Source: Anaerolineae bacterium
GTDB taxonomy: Bacteria; Chloroflexota; Anaerolineae; Aggregatilineales; Phototrophicaceae
Length of the DNA: 64,000 bases
Reading direction: 5' to 3'
NCBI GenBank assembly: GCA_023382675.1
Contig: JAHDWN010000012.1
Location: forward strand, 17,324-81,323
The notes beneath the pieces are model-generated. The model saw nothing but the letters and a program-made list of their open reading frames with translations. It ran no database searches and was not told the DNA's origin. Every line of letters begins with the position of its first letter. The stretch's first letter is position 1. Shown here one piece after another: positions 43,986-52,648 of this stretch. The position numbers and the translations under genes are program-made.

Positions 43986-44585
43986 CTATGCCGAGGCTGC
44001 GCTCTGCGCCGTCCGAGCTTGCCGCAGCGCCTCGCGAATCTGCTCATGATGCCCGACTTCGTGACGCAGCCCGAACAGAAAAGCCGCCGGTGCGTTCATC
44101 TCTCCCCAGCGTTCACGCGCCCGCTCGGATAACTCGATAAGCACATTTAGATGCGGCTGCTCCGGCCAGGTATTGAGAAAAGCCAGGCGCATTCGGCGGC
44201 TTTCCTCAAGACGTTGAATCGCTTTTGCCTGAGTATCGACTTCACGCCACGGTGTTTCAAAGCGGAGACGCGGTTCACGGGTGTAGACGATGCCCCGCGC
44301 CAGGATCGCGCTGTAGGCGGCCCATTCTTCGCTGCTGGCGGTGACGTGTGCAACCAGATGTCCCAGTGTCCAGCCAATGTGTTCTTCTCCCGCCACAGCG
44401 TAAGCGTCATGGGCAGTGGGATCGTGCGGCTCGAAGATGATCATGGCGTCATTCGCCTGCTGGATGAGCGAGAGCAGTGTATCAATGCTCCTGTCAGTTG
44501 CGTCTTGCAGATCGGCAACGTTGACCGACCGTGCAAGCTCGGACATCTTGACATGCTGTTGTGTCAACTGCGTGAAATCGATCAT
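43986..44585 (-). CDS. DinB-family protein
   Basis: A 199-residue four-helix-bundle DinB/YfiT-type protein: a His in WTLGHLVAHV (near residue 75) and two in HEVGHHEQIREAL (near residue 180) form the usual metal-binding triad. Family members use thiol cofactors (bacillithiol or mycothiol) or have unknown roles. The ATG at 44585 is used; an adjacent GTG would add one residue. It is convergent with the sucrase-like gene. Confidence 0.85.
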   Translation of the reverse strand: MIDFTQLTQQHVKMSELARSVNVADLQDATDRSIDTLLSLIQQANDAMIIFEPHDPTAHDAYAVAGEEHIGWTLGHLVAHVTASSEEWAAYSAILARGIVYTREPRLRFETPWREVDTQAKAIQRLEESRRMRLAFLNTWPEQPHLNVLIELSERARERWGEMNAPAAFLFGLRHEVGHHEQIREALRQARTAQSAASA

Positions 44586-44680
44586 CACCTGTATCCCATG
44601 ACTAGATTACGGTAGAAATGAAAACCCACTGGTGTTTAGAAGTGGAGTGTCTGGCAAATCTTTCGTAGGTGACTGTCTTC

Positions 44681-44709
44681 TTGGACGCATCAATGCGGAA
44701 GGTTATGAT
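44681..44709 (+). promoter_or_regulatory. Candidate promoter for the TIR gene
   Basis: TTGGAC (44681-44686), 17 bases, TATGAT (44704-44709); the -10 matches five of six consensus positions and the -35 matches three. Predicted leader is about 35 bases to the GTG at 44748. Confidence 0.4.
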
Positions 44710-44747
44710 TATCGACATATCTGATAGACTGGCAAAAGCGGCGTTTT

Positions 44748-45572
44748 GTGTCACATCTGTTCATCAGCTATTCGCGCTGGGATCGGCGCTCGACTCCCCT
44801 GATCGATCGTCTGATTGCCGATCTGCAAAAGAACGGCGTACATATGTGGCTCTCCCCAGATAGCGTCGAGCCGGGCACAGATTTTCAGGCTGCCATCGGT
44901 GACGCGATCCAGCAGGCAGCGGCGCTGCTTTATCTTTCCGGCACGCGTTCAAAGAACGCCAAAGGGATGCTTCGAGAGTTGGCGGCAGCGCGCACCCGTG
45001 CGATTCCTGACTATGTGGCTGTCGTCACGGCGGATGGGTTGGAGAATGCGCCCGCGGATGCCCCGGTTTTCGATTTCACCAAGAACTATGCAGCGGCCTT
45101 TCAAGCGCTCTTGCTTGAGCTGCCGTCTGCTGTCAAGACCGTAGCAGCAAGCCAGACCGCCAAAAAGCCTGAGCCGCGTTCCAAAGGCTACGTCTTCATC
45201 AGCTATGCCGAAGAAGACACCACTTTCGTAAATCGATTGCGAAGCTTTCTCAAAGAACGTGGCTACGGCTATTGGGATTATCAGGACAGCGAGCGTAACT
45301 ATCACACGGCGCTGCATCTGGAGCTGGAAGACGTTATTCGCGAGGCGTCGGCGACGATCAGCGTGCTTTCGCCTGCCTGGAAGCAATCGAAGTGGACGGC
45401 GCGTGAGTTTCTCTTCTCGGAGGAAATTGGCACACCGGTCTTCCTCGTGATGGCAGATGTCATGGAGCCCACGCTGGTCATCGCGGGCATTCCCTACATT
45501 GATTTCACGCGCGATGCCGATCTTGGCTTTTCCCGGCTGGATAAAGAACTGCGTCGCAAGGGCTTGATCTGA
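44748..45572 (+). CDS. Tandem TIR-domain protein
   Basis: A 274-residue protein of two TIR domains. TIR1 begins HLFISYSRWD at residue 3 and TIR2 YVFISYAEED near 150, joined by a short Lys/Pro linker. The second carries SPAWKQSKWTAREF with Glu 221 where NADase TIRs keep their catalytic glutamate; the first has the counterpart LRELAAA at Glu 77. TIR domains in bacteria hydrolyse NAD+ or act as scaffolds in immunity, but no sensor domain is fused. The GTG start lies 39 bases after a promoter-like TATGAT. The VWA gene follows after 60 bases. The partner, if any, is not obvious. Confidence 0.88.
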   Translation: MSHLFISYSRWDRRSTPLIDRLIADLQKNGVHMWLSPDSVEPGTDFQAAIGDAIQQAAALLYLSGTRSKNAKGMLRELAAARTRAIPDYVAVVTADGLENAPADAPVFDFTKNYAAAFQALLLELPSAVKTVAASQTAKKPEPRSKGYVFISYAEEDTTFVNRLRSFLKERGYGYWDYQDSERNYHTALHLELEDVIREASATISVLSPAWKQSKWTAREFLFSEEIGTPVFLVMADVMEPTLVIAGIPYIDFTRDADLGFSRLDKELRRKGLI

Positions 45573-45593
45573 ACCCGGTCGCCTGTCACTTTG

Positions 45594-45602
45594 TGGTATA
45601 GT
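45594..45602 (+). promoter_or_regulatory. Extended -10 promoter of the VWA gene
   Basis: TGG plus TATAGT (45597-45602) lies 30 bases before the ATG at 45633, sharing a TTTGTGGTATAGT context with the gatB promoter region. No -35 is seen. Confidence 0.45.
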
Positions 45603-45632
45603 ATTCGCACGTCGGCTAGAAAACCGGTCCTC

Positions 45633-48515
45633 ATGACTTTCACCACCCCGCTCGCGCTGCTGCTGCTGCTCTGCCTGATCCCAATCATCTATCTGGGCTT
45701 GCCGCGCATTCGTCACCGGCGTTCGCGCGATATGGTCAGCTTGCTTCTACGCAGCCTGTTAGTGCTGCTGGTGACGCTGGCGCTGGCAGGTACACACATC
45801 GTCAGGTCAGCCGACCGCCTGGCCGTCGTCTTTCTGGTCGATGCGTCAGACAGCATCAGCACAACGGCGCGCGAGGCGCAGTTGGAGTACGTGCGCAACG
45901 CGCTCGACCGCATGACGCCGGACGATGAAGCGGCGGTGGTTGTGTTTGGCGCCAATGCCCTGGTTGAACGTGCGCTCTCGGTCGTGCGTGAACTACCCGG
46001 GTTGCGCTCGACCCCCGTGACCAGCAATACCGATCTCGCAGAGGCCATTCGCATCGGCCTGGGCTTATTTCCGGCAGATGCGGCCCGCCGTATTGTCATC
46101 CTCAGCGATGGTGTGCAAACGGTCGGAGATGCACGCGCGGCTGCCGAGCGCGCGGCTGCCACCGGTGTCGATATTAGCTATGTGCCGTTCAGCCGCGATC
46201 CCGCGCCGGAAGTGCAGGTTACGGACGTGCGCGTGCCTCAAGAAGTCGGCGCGAACCAGGAATTCGACCTGAGCTTCACCGTGCAATCCGAAGCAGCGAC
46301 CGATGCAACCGTTACGATCTTTGCGGGTGGCGAAATCCTGCTCCGCGACAATGTGACACTGCGCGCCGGTGAAAACAACTACGCAGTGAGCCTGCAATCG
46401 GGAGAGGCCGGTTTCCGCGACTTCCAGGTGCGAGTTGACCCGGTAGGTGGCGACGCATTCCATCAGAACAACCAACTGGCAGCCTTTAGCGAAGTCGTCG
46501 GGCCGCCGCGCGTTCTGCTTGTAACGCAGGACGCTGCCGAAGGCCAGTATGTTGTCGATGCGCTCAATCAAGTCGGCATCGCCGTCGATCAGGTAACGCC
46601 GGGGCAGTTGCCCATCGGTATCACACCATTGACCTCCTATGACAGCGTGATCCTGGCGAACGTACCGGCGACGACGCTGACTCAGCGGCGTATGCAGACG
46701 CTGGCTACCTACGTGCGCGATCTCGGCGGCGGCCTGGTCGTCATTGGCGGTCCGGACGCCTACGCGCCCGGCGGCTATTTCCAGACTCCGCTGGAAGAGG
46801 CCTTGCCGGTCGAAATGCAAATTCGCGATCAGCAGCGTTTACCGCAGTTAACGCTGGCCTATGTCATTGACCGCTCTGGCAGCATGGGCACTGCGGGCCC
46901 GAATGGGATCGCCAATATCGAGCTTGCCAAAGAGGCTATGATCCGTTCGATAGAATTCTTGCAGCCGTCTGATCGGGCAGGTGTCATTTCTTTTGATACC
47001 GAGGCATCCTGGATCGCTGAGATTCAGCCCGTTTTCGACCGGTATGGTTTACAAGCATTGATCGGTACGCTGCGTGCCAGCGGCGGCACGGATATTGAGG
47101 CGGGGTATAACCTGGCTGCTGAGGCGATGATCGCCGATCCATCGCCTAGAAAGCACATCATCTTGCTGACGGATGGCGGCGCTGCGCCCGGCGATCTCGT
47201 GCAGAGCGCGGCGCGGTTGTTCCAGGATTATGACGTGACGACTACCATCATCTCGATTGGCAGCGGTGTGAACTTCTTGAGCCAGATGGCGCAAGTTGGC
47301 GGCGGGAACTATCACGAGGTCGTTACCGTTGAGCAGATCCCGACCATTTTTGCGTCCGAGACGGTGCTGGCAAGCCGCGCATATATTGTCGAAGAGCCGT
47401 TCGTTCCGCTCCTGAGCGCCAACAGCCCGATCATGGACGGCATTACCAGCGCGCCGTCTTTGCTCGGTTACGTCGCTTCCACGCCGAAACAAACGGCGCA
47501 GGTCATCCTCAGATCTCCTGACCCTTTTGCCGATCCGATTCTGGCAACCTGGCAGTATGGTCTGGGGCGTGCGGTCGCCTTCACCAGTGACGCGACGGGG
47601 CGCTGGGGTTCCAACTGGGTTGCCTGGGATGATTTTGTTCGTTTCTGGGGACAGGTCGTGCGCTGGACGATGACCGAGACGGCGGAAAACAACGTTGAGG
47701 CACGCGTTCTGCTTGATGGCGAACAGGCGCGGGTCGTGGTCGATGCGCGTGACGCCAACGGTGGTTTTCTGAACGGCCTCCAACTGCATACGACGATTGT
47801 CGATCCTCAATTGGGCGCGCAGACGATTACACTGCAACAGGTCGCCCCCGGTCGATACGAAGCGACGTTCAATCCCTATCAAGAAGGCGCATACTTCCTA
47901 CGCCTCACCGGCGAGGGAGAAGCTGGCGCGGTCAATCAGACGACGGGCTGGGTGTTAAGCTATTCGCCAGAATACTCGGTGCGAACGCAGGATGAAGGTG
48001 GCGCACTCCTGGATGAGCTGGCCGAAATCACGGGGGGACGATCCCTGCAAAGCGACCCGGACGCAGTGTTTGCCCACAATCTGGCCGCGAGCGCGGCGCT
48101 GACACCGCTCGCGCCCTGGCTGCTGCTGCTGGCTGCGCTCTTGCTGCCCTTCGACGTGGCCGTGCGCCGCCTGTTGATCACCCGCAGCGATCTCCGGCGC
48201 CTGCGGCAAGCGCTGACACACTCCCGCGCTGTAAGTGAAAGCAGCGAACGTATATCGAGTTTGATGGGTGCGAAAGCCCGCGCACAGCAGCAGATGGAAC
48301 AACAGCATCCTTCGCCGTCGAGTACCATCGCTGCCTTGCGTGAGCGCCAGACAAGCCGACGCTTACCACGCCCGGAGCCGCGCCGTCCAGCCGCTTCACC
48401 GCCTGCGCGGGGACTGGGCGGACGGGCTGAGGCATCCGCCAGCCGCCAGGACGAAGGCAGCACCGCTTCCAGGCTTCTGGATAAACAGCGCGAGCGCCGG
48501 CAAGATCGAGAATGA
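45633..48515 (+). CDS. Double-VWA, GATase-like membrane protein
   Basis: A 960-residue protein. Two membrane helices near residues 5-20 and 37-55 precede VWA1, whose MIDAS is DASDS at residues 70-74. A beta-rich region (about 200-290) leads to a class I GATase-like fold (VLLVTQDAAEG...VVIGGPDAY) and VWA2 with MIDAS DRSGSMG near residue 413. A CARDB-like beta region, a late membrane helix (near residue 830) and a basic, Gln/Arg-rich cytoplasmic tail finish it. VWA domains bind partner proteins through Mg2+. Similar proteins occur in bacteria of many phyla, but their function is unknown; an envelope role is inferred. Confidence 0.9.
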   Translation: MTFTTPLALLLLLCLIPIIYLGLPRIRHRRSRDMVSLLLRSLLVLLVTLALAGTHIVRSADRLAVVFLVDASDSISTTAREAQLEYVRNALDRMTPDDEAAVVVFGANALVERALSVVRELPGLRSTPVTSNTDLAEAIRIGLGLFPADAARRIVILSDGVQTVGDARAAAERAAATGVDISYVPFSRDPAPEVQVTDVRVPQEVGANQEFDLSFTVQSEAATDATVTIFAGGEILLRDNVTLRAGENNYAVSLQSGEAGFRDFQVRVDPVGGDAFHQNNQLAAFSEVVGPPRVLLVTQDAAEGQYVVDALNQVGIAVDQVTPGQLPIGITPLTSYDSVILANVPATTLTQRRMQTLATYVRDLGGGLVVIGGPDAYAPGGYFQTPLEEALPVEMQIRDQQRLPQLTLAYVIDRSGSMGTAGPNGIANIELAKEAMIRSIEFLQPSDRAGVISFDTEASWIAEIQPVFDRYGLQALIGTLRASGGTDIEAGYNLAAEAMIADPSPRKHIILLTDGGAAPGDLVQSAARLFQDYDVTTTIISIGSGVNFLSQMAQVGGGNYHEVVTVEQIPTIFASETVLASRAYIVEEPFVPLLSANSPIMDGITSAPSLLGYVASTPKQTAQVILRSPDPFADPILATWQYGLGRAVAFTSDATGRWGSNWVAWDDFVRFWGQVVRWTMTETAENNVEARVLLDGEQARVVVDARDANGGFLNGLQLHTTIVDPQLGAQTITLQQVAPGRYEATFNPYQEGAYFLRLTGEGEAGAVNQTTGWVLSYSPEYSVRTQDEGGALLDELAEITGGRSLQSDPDAVFAHNLAASAALTPLAPWLLLLAALLLPFDVAVRRLLITRSDLRRLRQALTHSRAVSESSERISSLMGAKARAQQQMEQQHPSPSSTIAALRERQTSRRLPRPEPRRPAASPPARGLGGRAEASASRQDEGSTASRLLDKQRERRQDRE

Positions 48516-48535
48516 GCCGCGGTCGCCGCGCTGGA

Positions 48536-48733
48536 TTATGATCTGTGCTGCATCGGACAGGTGTTGATGCCCAACAACCTGTAGATTGGGCAGCAGCCAA
48601 CGACCGCAGTTGCCAGCGGAACAATCGCAATCAACCCCAGCCATGAACGGAAGTAGAGCCCTGCGGCGGCGATGATCAAGCCCACGATCACGCGGATCGT
48701 GCGGTCGGTATTGCCCTGGTTGATGCGAATCAT
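48536..48733 (-). CDS. DUF2892 small membrane protein
   Basis: A 65-residue protein with two hydrophobic helices, starting MIRINQGNTDRTIRVIVGLI and ending VGCCPIYRLLGINTCP. This matches the DUF2892 (YgaP C-terminal-like) pattern, including the characteristic Cys in the CCPIY..TC motif. Such proteins pair with rhodanese domains in other organisms; no rhodanese is nearby. Convergent with the VWA gene. Confidence 0.88.
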   Translation of the reverse strand: MIRINQGNTDRTIRVIVGLIIAAAGLYFRSWLGLIAIVPLATAVVGCCPIYRLLGINTCPMQHRS

Positions 48734-48816
48734 GAAAAACCCTTCTACAGTCTGTCTGTGGTGCTACATGCACTCTTTAGATGCAGAAAGGGGCAATTGG
48801 TTACAGACTGTGGCGA

Positions 48817-49068
48817 TCAGTCACAATCATCATCTCGCTGCTGCAGCGCTTCCGTGAGTTGGGCAAACAGGGCATCGTGCCGACGCGGCATCATGCCTTG
48901 TTGCTGGCCTTTCTGGCGGTAGAGTAAGATCGTCTTCTGGGTCGAATCCAGGACGATGTGGCAGTTATGACACGTAGCCAGATGATCGCGCGCAGCTTGC
49001 ATCAGCTCATCATCCAGATTGTTATCGATGAAATCCGACAAATAGCGCACAAGATCCTGACATTCCAT
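48817..49068 (-). CDS. Anti-sigma factor, zinc-finger (zf-HC2) type
   Basis: An 83-residue cytoplasmic protein. MECQDLVRYLSDFIDNNLD opens an anti-sigma domain and HLATCHNCH contains the zinc-binding H-xxx-C-xx-C. No membrane helix follows, so it is a soluble ZAS-type antagonist that would release its sigma factor upon a redox or other signal. The ATG at 49068 is preceded by GGAGG; the frame overlaps the sigma stop, so the two are co-translated. Confidence 0.88.
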   Translation of the reverse strand: MECQDLVRYLSDFIDNNLDDELMQAARDHLATCHNCHIVLDSTQKTILLYRQKGQQQGMMPRRHDALFAQLTEALQQRDDDCD

Positions 49069-49082
49069 CCGTTTTCTGCCTC

Positions 49083-49655
49083 CTAAGCTCGCACCCATTC
49101 ATCGAAATAGGTTGCCAATCGCTCTCGAAGTGCCAATCGCGCTCGGTGTAAACGCACCTTCACGGCCTCGACGCTGATGTCCAGGATTTGAGCGGTTTCC
49201 AGTGTCGATACCTGCTCGACATCGCGCAGCAAAAAAACGGCGCGCATGTCCGGTTTCAGCGCAGCGATGGCACGCGCCATTTCTGCGGAAGCTTCAGCAC
49301 TCTGGAACACTTCATCCGGGACATTCTGCCAGTCTACAAAACATGCCGGCATGATGTCGTCGGCGTCTTCATCTTTCATATCTGCTACGCGCTGTGTTTC
49401 GCGCAGCCGTCGCATACAGTCATTGTAAGCGACGCGATACAGCCATGTGCCAATATTTGCGCGACCTTCAAAGGATTCGACATGGTTGATGAGCGCCAGG
49501 AACGCATTCTGGACGACGCCGTCCGCCTGCTGTTCATCGTGCAACAAACTTACCGCTAATCGATAAAGACGGTCGGCCTGCTGTTCAAAGATATGCGCCA
49601 ACACTTCGGGATTGCGCTGTCTGAGTTTGGCGATCATGTCGCGTTCGTCTTGCAC
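49083..49655 (-). CDS. ECF-type RNA polymerase sigma factor
   Basis: A 190-residue sigma-70 factor with regions 2 and 4: region 2 includes FEQQADRLYRLAVSLLHDEQQADGVVQNAFLALI, GRANIGTWLYRVAYNDCMRRLR; region 4 includes DVEQVSTLETAQILDISVEAVKVRLHRARLALRERL. It directs RNA polymerase to its own promoter set and is held by the downstream zinc-finger anti-sigma. Start could be the internal ATG (MIAKLRQRN). The two form a standard sigma/anti-sigma operon. Confidence 0.92.
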   Translation of the reverse strand: MQDERDMIAKLRQRNPEVLAHIFEQQADRLYRLAVSLLHDEQQADGVVQNAFLALINHVESFEGRANIGTWLYRVAYNDCMRRLRETQRVADMKDEDADDIMPACFVDWQNVPDEVFQSAEASAEMARAIAALKPDMRAVFLLRDVEQVSTLETAQILDISVEAVKVRLHRARLALRERLATYFDEWVRA

Positions 49656-49731
49656 CGCCCTCTCCTATACGGTAAGGTCTTTTGAAAGCAATCATACATA
49701 GCATATGCATGTCATGCGCCAGCGGATGTGT

Positions 49732-50769
49732 TTATGCACGCACGCGAAGTGCGACATCATAGAGTTTGTAGATAAGTGGATTGTAGACGTAATCCCACGC
49801 GCCGAGGGAGCGCACGACTGCGCCTCCCCAGCCGCGTTTGAAACCATAGACTCCCCACAGCCCGTTTGAACGCTGCTCGAACTGCGCTTCAAGCATCGCC
49901 TCGTCTTCGTCGGGAATGCCCCACATGTCGTAATGTTTGCAGCCGCGCGCGCGCGCCCATTGGATGGCGGCCCACTGGACACCGTAACTTGCCATCAGGT
50001 TGCGTTTGAGGTTGGATGACGCGCCGTAGACATACCAGGCAGTGTCACCCACAGCGAACACGAAGATCCCCGCCAGGACATCACCTTCGTGCTCGGCGAG
50101 AAAGAGCGCGCCGTGATCCGGGACGAATAGCTCATAAGCCAGCTCATAATAGGCTGGTTCATGAACGCCGAATTCGTTGCGTACACCCGTCACTGCCATC
50201 ATGTCGGTGAACTTTCGCACTTCAGCCTTCGGTGCTTGAGCGTAGCGAATACCGTTTTTCTGGCTCTGGCGAATCTTGCGCCGCGTGCCCTGATTCATGC
50301 GTGCCAGGATGGCATCATCGTCGGAGGTGATGTCAATGATGATCGTTCGCGGCGGTTGGATAGTTTGAATGCTTGGTCGAAATCCCAGATTTGTGCATAC
50401 GGATGTTTTCTCACCAGGGCAGACACCCGGCTCCCACTTCAAGAAAGCGGCATGATGCTTGCGCGCAGCCGAGTGAATGGCCCGCCAGAGTTCGGCGTTT
50501 TCGCTCATGGCGTCGAAATCGGCGGGGAGCGGCCCCATCGCCAGATACGCCATCGTTCCCATCCGAAAAGGTAGCGCTCGAAACAGTATCTGCGCGCCAG
50601 CGACGATCTGATCGTTCTTTGTCAGGGCGAGGCGTTCAACCTGCCAGCCATAGGCCGCTTTCTGCTCACCCCAACCCCATAGCTGGAGAAAGTGAGCGCT
50701 CGACTGAGCAGCGATGAAGGCATCCCAAAGCTCACGAGAAGGAGTGATTGCAGATTGGGCCAAAGACAT
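49732..50769 (-). CDS. FemX-like peptidoglycan aminoacyltransferase (copy 2)
   Basis: A 345-residue FemAB/FemX-like transferase: FLQLWGWGEQKAAYGW near the N-terminus, ARMNQGTRRKIRQSQKNG in the middle, and YDMWGIPDEDEAM...GLWGVYGFKRGWGG at the end. It likely transfers an amino acid from aminoacyl-tRNA to a cell-wall precursor. The ATG at 50769 has AGGA four to five bases upstream. It is about 40% alike, by eye, to copy 1 at 40305-41372, sharing WGEFKR/WGEQKA and YGFKRG. The two paralogues may act sequentially on the same cross-bridge, which is inference. Confidence 0.86.
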   Translation of the reverse strand: MSLAQSAITPSRELWDAFIAAQSSAHFLQLWGWGEQKAAYGWQVERLALTKNDQIVAGAQILFRALPFRMGTMAYLAMGPLPADFDAMSENAELWRAIHSAARKHHAAFLKWEPGVCPGEKTSVCTNLGFRPSIQTIQPPRTIIIDITSDDDAILARMNQGTRRKIRQSQKNGIRYAQAPKAEVRKFTDMMAVTGVRNEFGVHEPAYYELAYELFVPDHGALFLAEHEGDVLAGIFVFAVGDTAWYVYGASSNLKRNLMASYGVQWAAIQWARARGCKHYDMWGIPDEDEAMLEAQFEQRSNGLWGVYGFKRGWGGAVVRSLGAWDYVYNPLIYKLYDVALRVRA

Positions 50770-50901
50770 TTTCCTGTGCACCTAAGAACAGTTTTCGATT
50801 ATATCAGAGTGCTGTTTTGCGTTGTCCCAGGTCGTACGCCAGATTTGCAAAACCGGGTTGGGTGTGCTAATGATGTACCGGAGTAGTGAGGCACATTCTT
50901 T

Positions 50902-52164
50902 ATGGAAGCTAATCCCGCCGTGGCACTGTTTCTAGCGCTCGGCCTGATCATTGCAGCATCGCGTATCGCGGGTGCTGTTGTGCGTCGCATTGGGCAACCC
51001 CGTGTTCTGGGGGAGCTTATCATTGGCATTGTTTTAGGGCCGACCTTGCTCGACATGCTGCATTGGGACATCTTTAACGGAGCGCATCTGGAAGAGCCGG
51101 TGTTCGAGTTCGCCGAACTTGGCGTGCTGCTGTTGATGTTTCTCGTCGGGCTGGAGGTCAATCTCAAAGAACTGGCGAAGGTTGGACGGGTGGCAGCTTT
51201 TGCCGGTTTTGCCGGGGCCTTGCTGCCTGCGGCGTTGACACTGCCCTTGCTGCTGCTGTTCGACTATGGTTGGGCACCGGCGCTGTTTGCCGGTGTGACG
51301 CTTGCGGCCACATCCGTCAGTATTTCGGCGCAGGTGCTGCTGGAATTGGGCTTCCTGCGCACCAAAGAGGGCAATGCGCTGCTGGCAACGGCGCTGATCG
51401 ACGACATTCTGGCAATTCTGCTCGTTTCGCTGGCGACCGCACTCGTCGCCAGTGGGGGCGAAGTCAATGCTGCCGAACTGGTCATCATCATCATCCGCAT
51501 GTCTGCGTATCTGGTGATCGCCTTTCTTCTGGCGTGGTATGGCATTCCCCGGTTCATTGACTGGATTTCTGATCAGCCTGTGCTGGCGCAGTCCGCAGGT
51601 ATCGCGGCCTCCGCGCTGGTTGTTATGCTGCTGTTTGCCTGGTCGGCGCAGGAACTGGGCGGCGTCGCAACGATTACAGGCTCATTTATTGCCGGCGTCG
51701 GTTTCAGCCGCGCGCGCGAACATTTGCGGCACGTCATCGAGGAAGCAGCGTCCGCGATTGCCTATGCCTTTCTCGTGCCCATCTTTTTTGTCAACGTCGG
51801 CTTACAGGCTGATCTCAGCACTTTTCCGCTGAGCGCACTCCCGTTGGCTTTGCTCTTGTTGGTCATCGGCATCGTCAGCAAGATTGGCGGCTGTGGCGCG
51901 GGTGCGCTCCTGGGGGGCTTCAACCGCCAGGAATCGCTGCGATTGGGTGTGTGCATGATTTCGCGTGGCGAAGTCGGCCTGATCATCGCGTCTCTGGGGC
52001 TGTCAACGCGTGTATTCCGACCGAACGATCCACTTTTCGCTTCCCTGTTCTTTGTTATCCTTCTCACGACTCTCGTTACGCCGATTCTCGTCCGCATGGT
52101 TTTTCCACGCCGTGAAGAAACTACAGCTGCGGATAAAGTCGCAGTAGGGGGCGCATCATCATGA
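50902..52164 (+). CDS. CPA2-type cation:proton antiporter
   Basis: A 420-residue membrane protein with twelve to thirteen hydrophobic segments: SRIAGAVVRRIGQPRVLGELIIGIVLGPTLL opens it, LATALIDDILAILLVSLA contains the conserved paired Asp of the ion site, and GEVGLIIASLGL the late motif. This is the KefB/NapA-like CPA2 family (Na+/H+ or K+/H+ exchange). There is no C-terminal RCK domain; instead a PII-like protein overlaps its stop, so regulation in trans is likely. Start ATG at 50902 has no clear ribosome site. Confidence 0.92.
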   Translation: MEANPAVALFLALGLIIAASRIAGAVVRRIGQPRVLGELIIGIVLGPTLLDMLHWDIFNGAHLEEPVFEFAELGVLLLMFLVGLEVNLKELAKVGRVAAFAGFAGALLPAALTLPLLLLFDYGWAPALFAGVTLAATSVSISAQVLLELGFLRTKEGNALLATALIDDILAILLVSLATALVASGGEVNAAELVIIIIRMSAYLVIAFLLAWYGIPRFIDWISDQPVLAQSAGIAASALVVMLLFAWSAQELGGVATITGSFIAGVGFSRAREHLRHVIEEAASAIAYAFLVPIFFVNVGLQADLSTFPLSALPLALLLLVIGIVSKIGGCGAGALLGGFNRQESLRLGVCMISRGEVGLIIASLGLSTRVFRPNDPLFASLFFVILLTTLVTPILVRMVFPRREETTAADKVAVGGASS

Positions 52165-52535
52165 AACTTGTCATGTTAGTTACGGCAAAGATCGAACTGG
52201 GGTTGGAAGTCGCGCAATCCTGGCAGGATGCGGGCGCACCAGGTGTGACCATCTTGCGCTCGCATGGGTTACACACACTTCAAAAAGAACTTGAACACGG
52301 CGATATCGAGTTGCCGCGCATGGTCGCGTCCATGGCATCGGCGATGGCAACGCTGATTGAAAACGTCGAGGAACGTGGCGAGATGATCATGTCACTGGTT
52401 GACGATGACATGGTGGATGTACTGATCACCGTGACCAATCAAGTGCTTGGCGACCTGATGTCACCGAACAGCGGCGTGCTCTTTGTAATCCCGGTTGAAC
52501 GGGCCGTGGGCGTACGCCATCATGGGCAATCATGA
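52161..52535 (+). CDS. PII-like signalling protein, antiporter-associated
   Basis: A 124-residue protein of the P-II ferredoxin-like fold: MKLVMLVTAKIELGLEVAQSWQDAGAPGVTILRSHG (the beta-alpha start with the ADP/ATP-type loop) and DDDMVDVLITVTNQVLGDL, with C-terminal GVLFVIPVERAVGV. It lacks the classical T-loop Tyr of GlnB. Its ATG overlaps the antiporter stop (ATGA), so the two are made together; such paired PII-like proteins (as in KhtT/PstA-like settings) likely sense a nucleotide and gate transport. Ligand unknown. Confidence 0.8.
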   Translation: MKLVMLVTAKIELGLEVAQSWQDAGAPGVTILRSHGLHTLQKELEHGDIELPRMVASMASAMATLIENVEERGEMIMSLVDDDMVDVLITVTNQVLGDLMSPNSGVLFVIPVERAVGVRHHGQS

Positions 52536-52648
52536 TCGGCTGAGGAAGCGTGCAGCGGCGGTGTCTTTCGTCGATAGCGGTTCCGAGTTTGTCTGCCCTC
52601 CTGATCGGCGATCTTTACCATTTTTGCCCTTCGCGCAAGGCCGCCCGA

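Noticed and set aside
48396..48773. 125-residue minus-strand ORF covering the DUF2892 gene
   Set aside because: The DUF2892 protein in another frame explains this stretch; the longer frame has no family signal.
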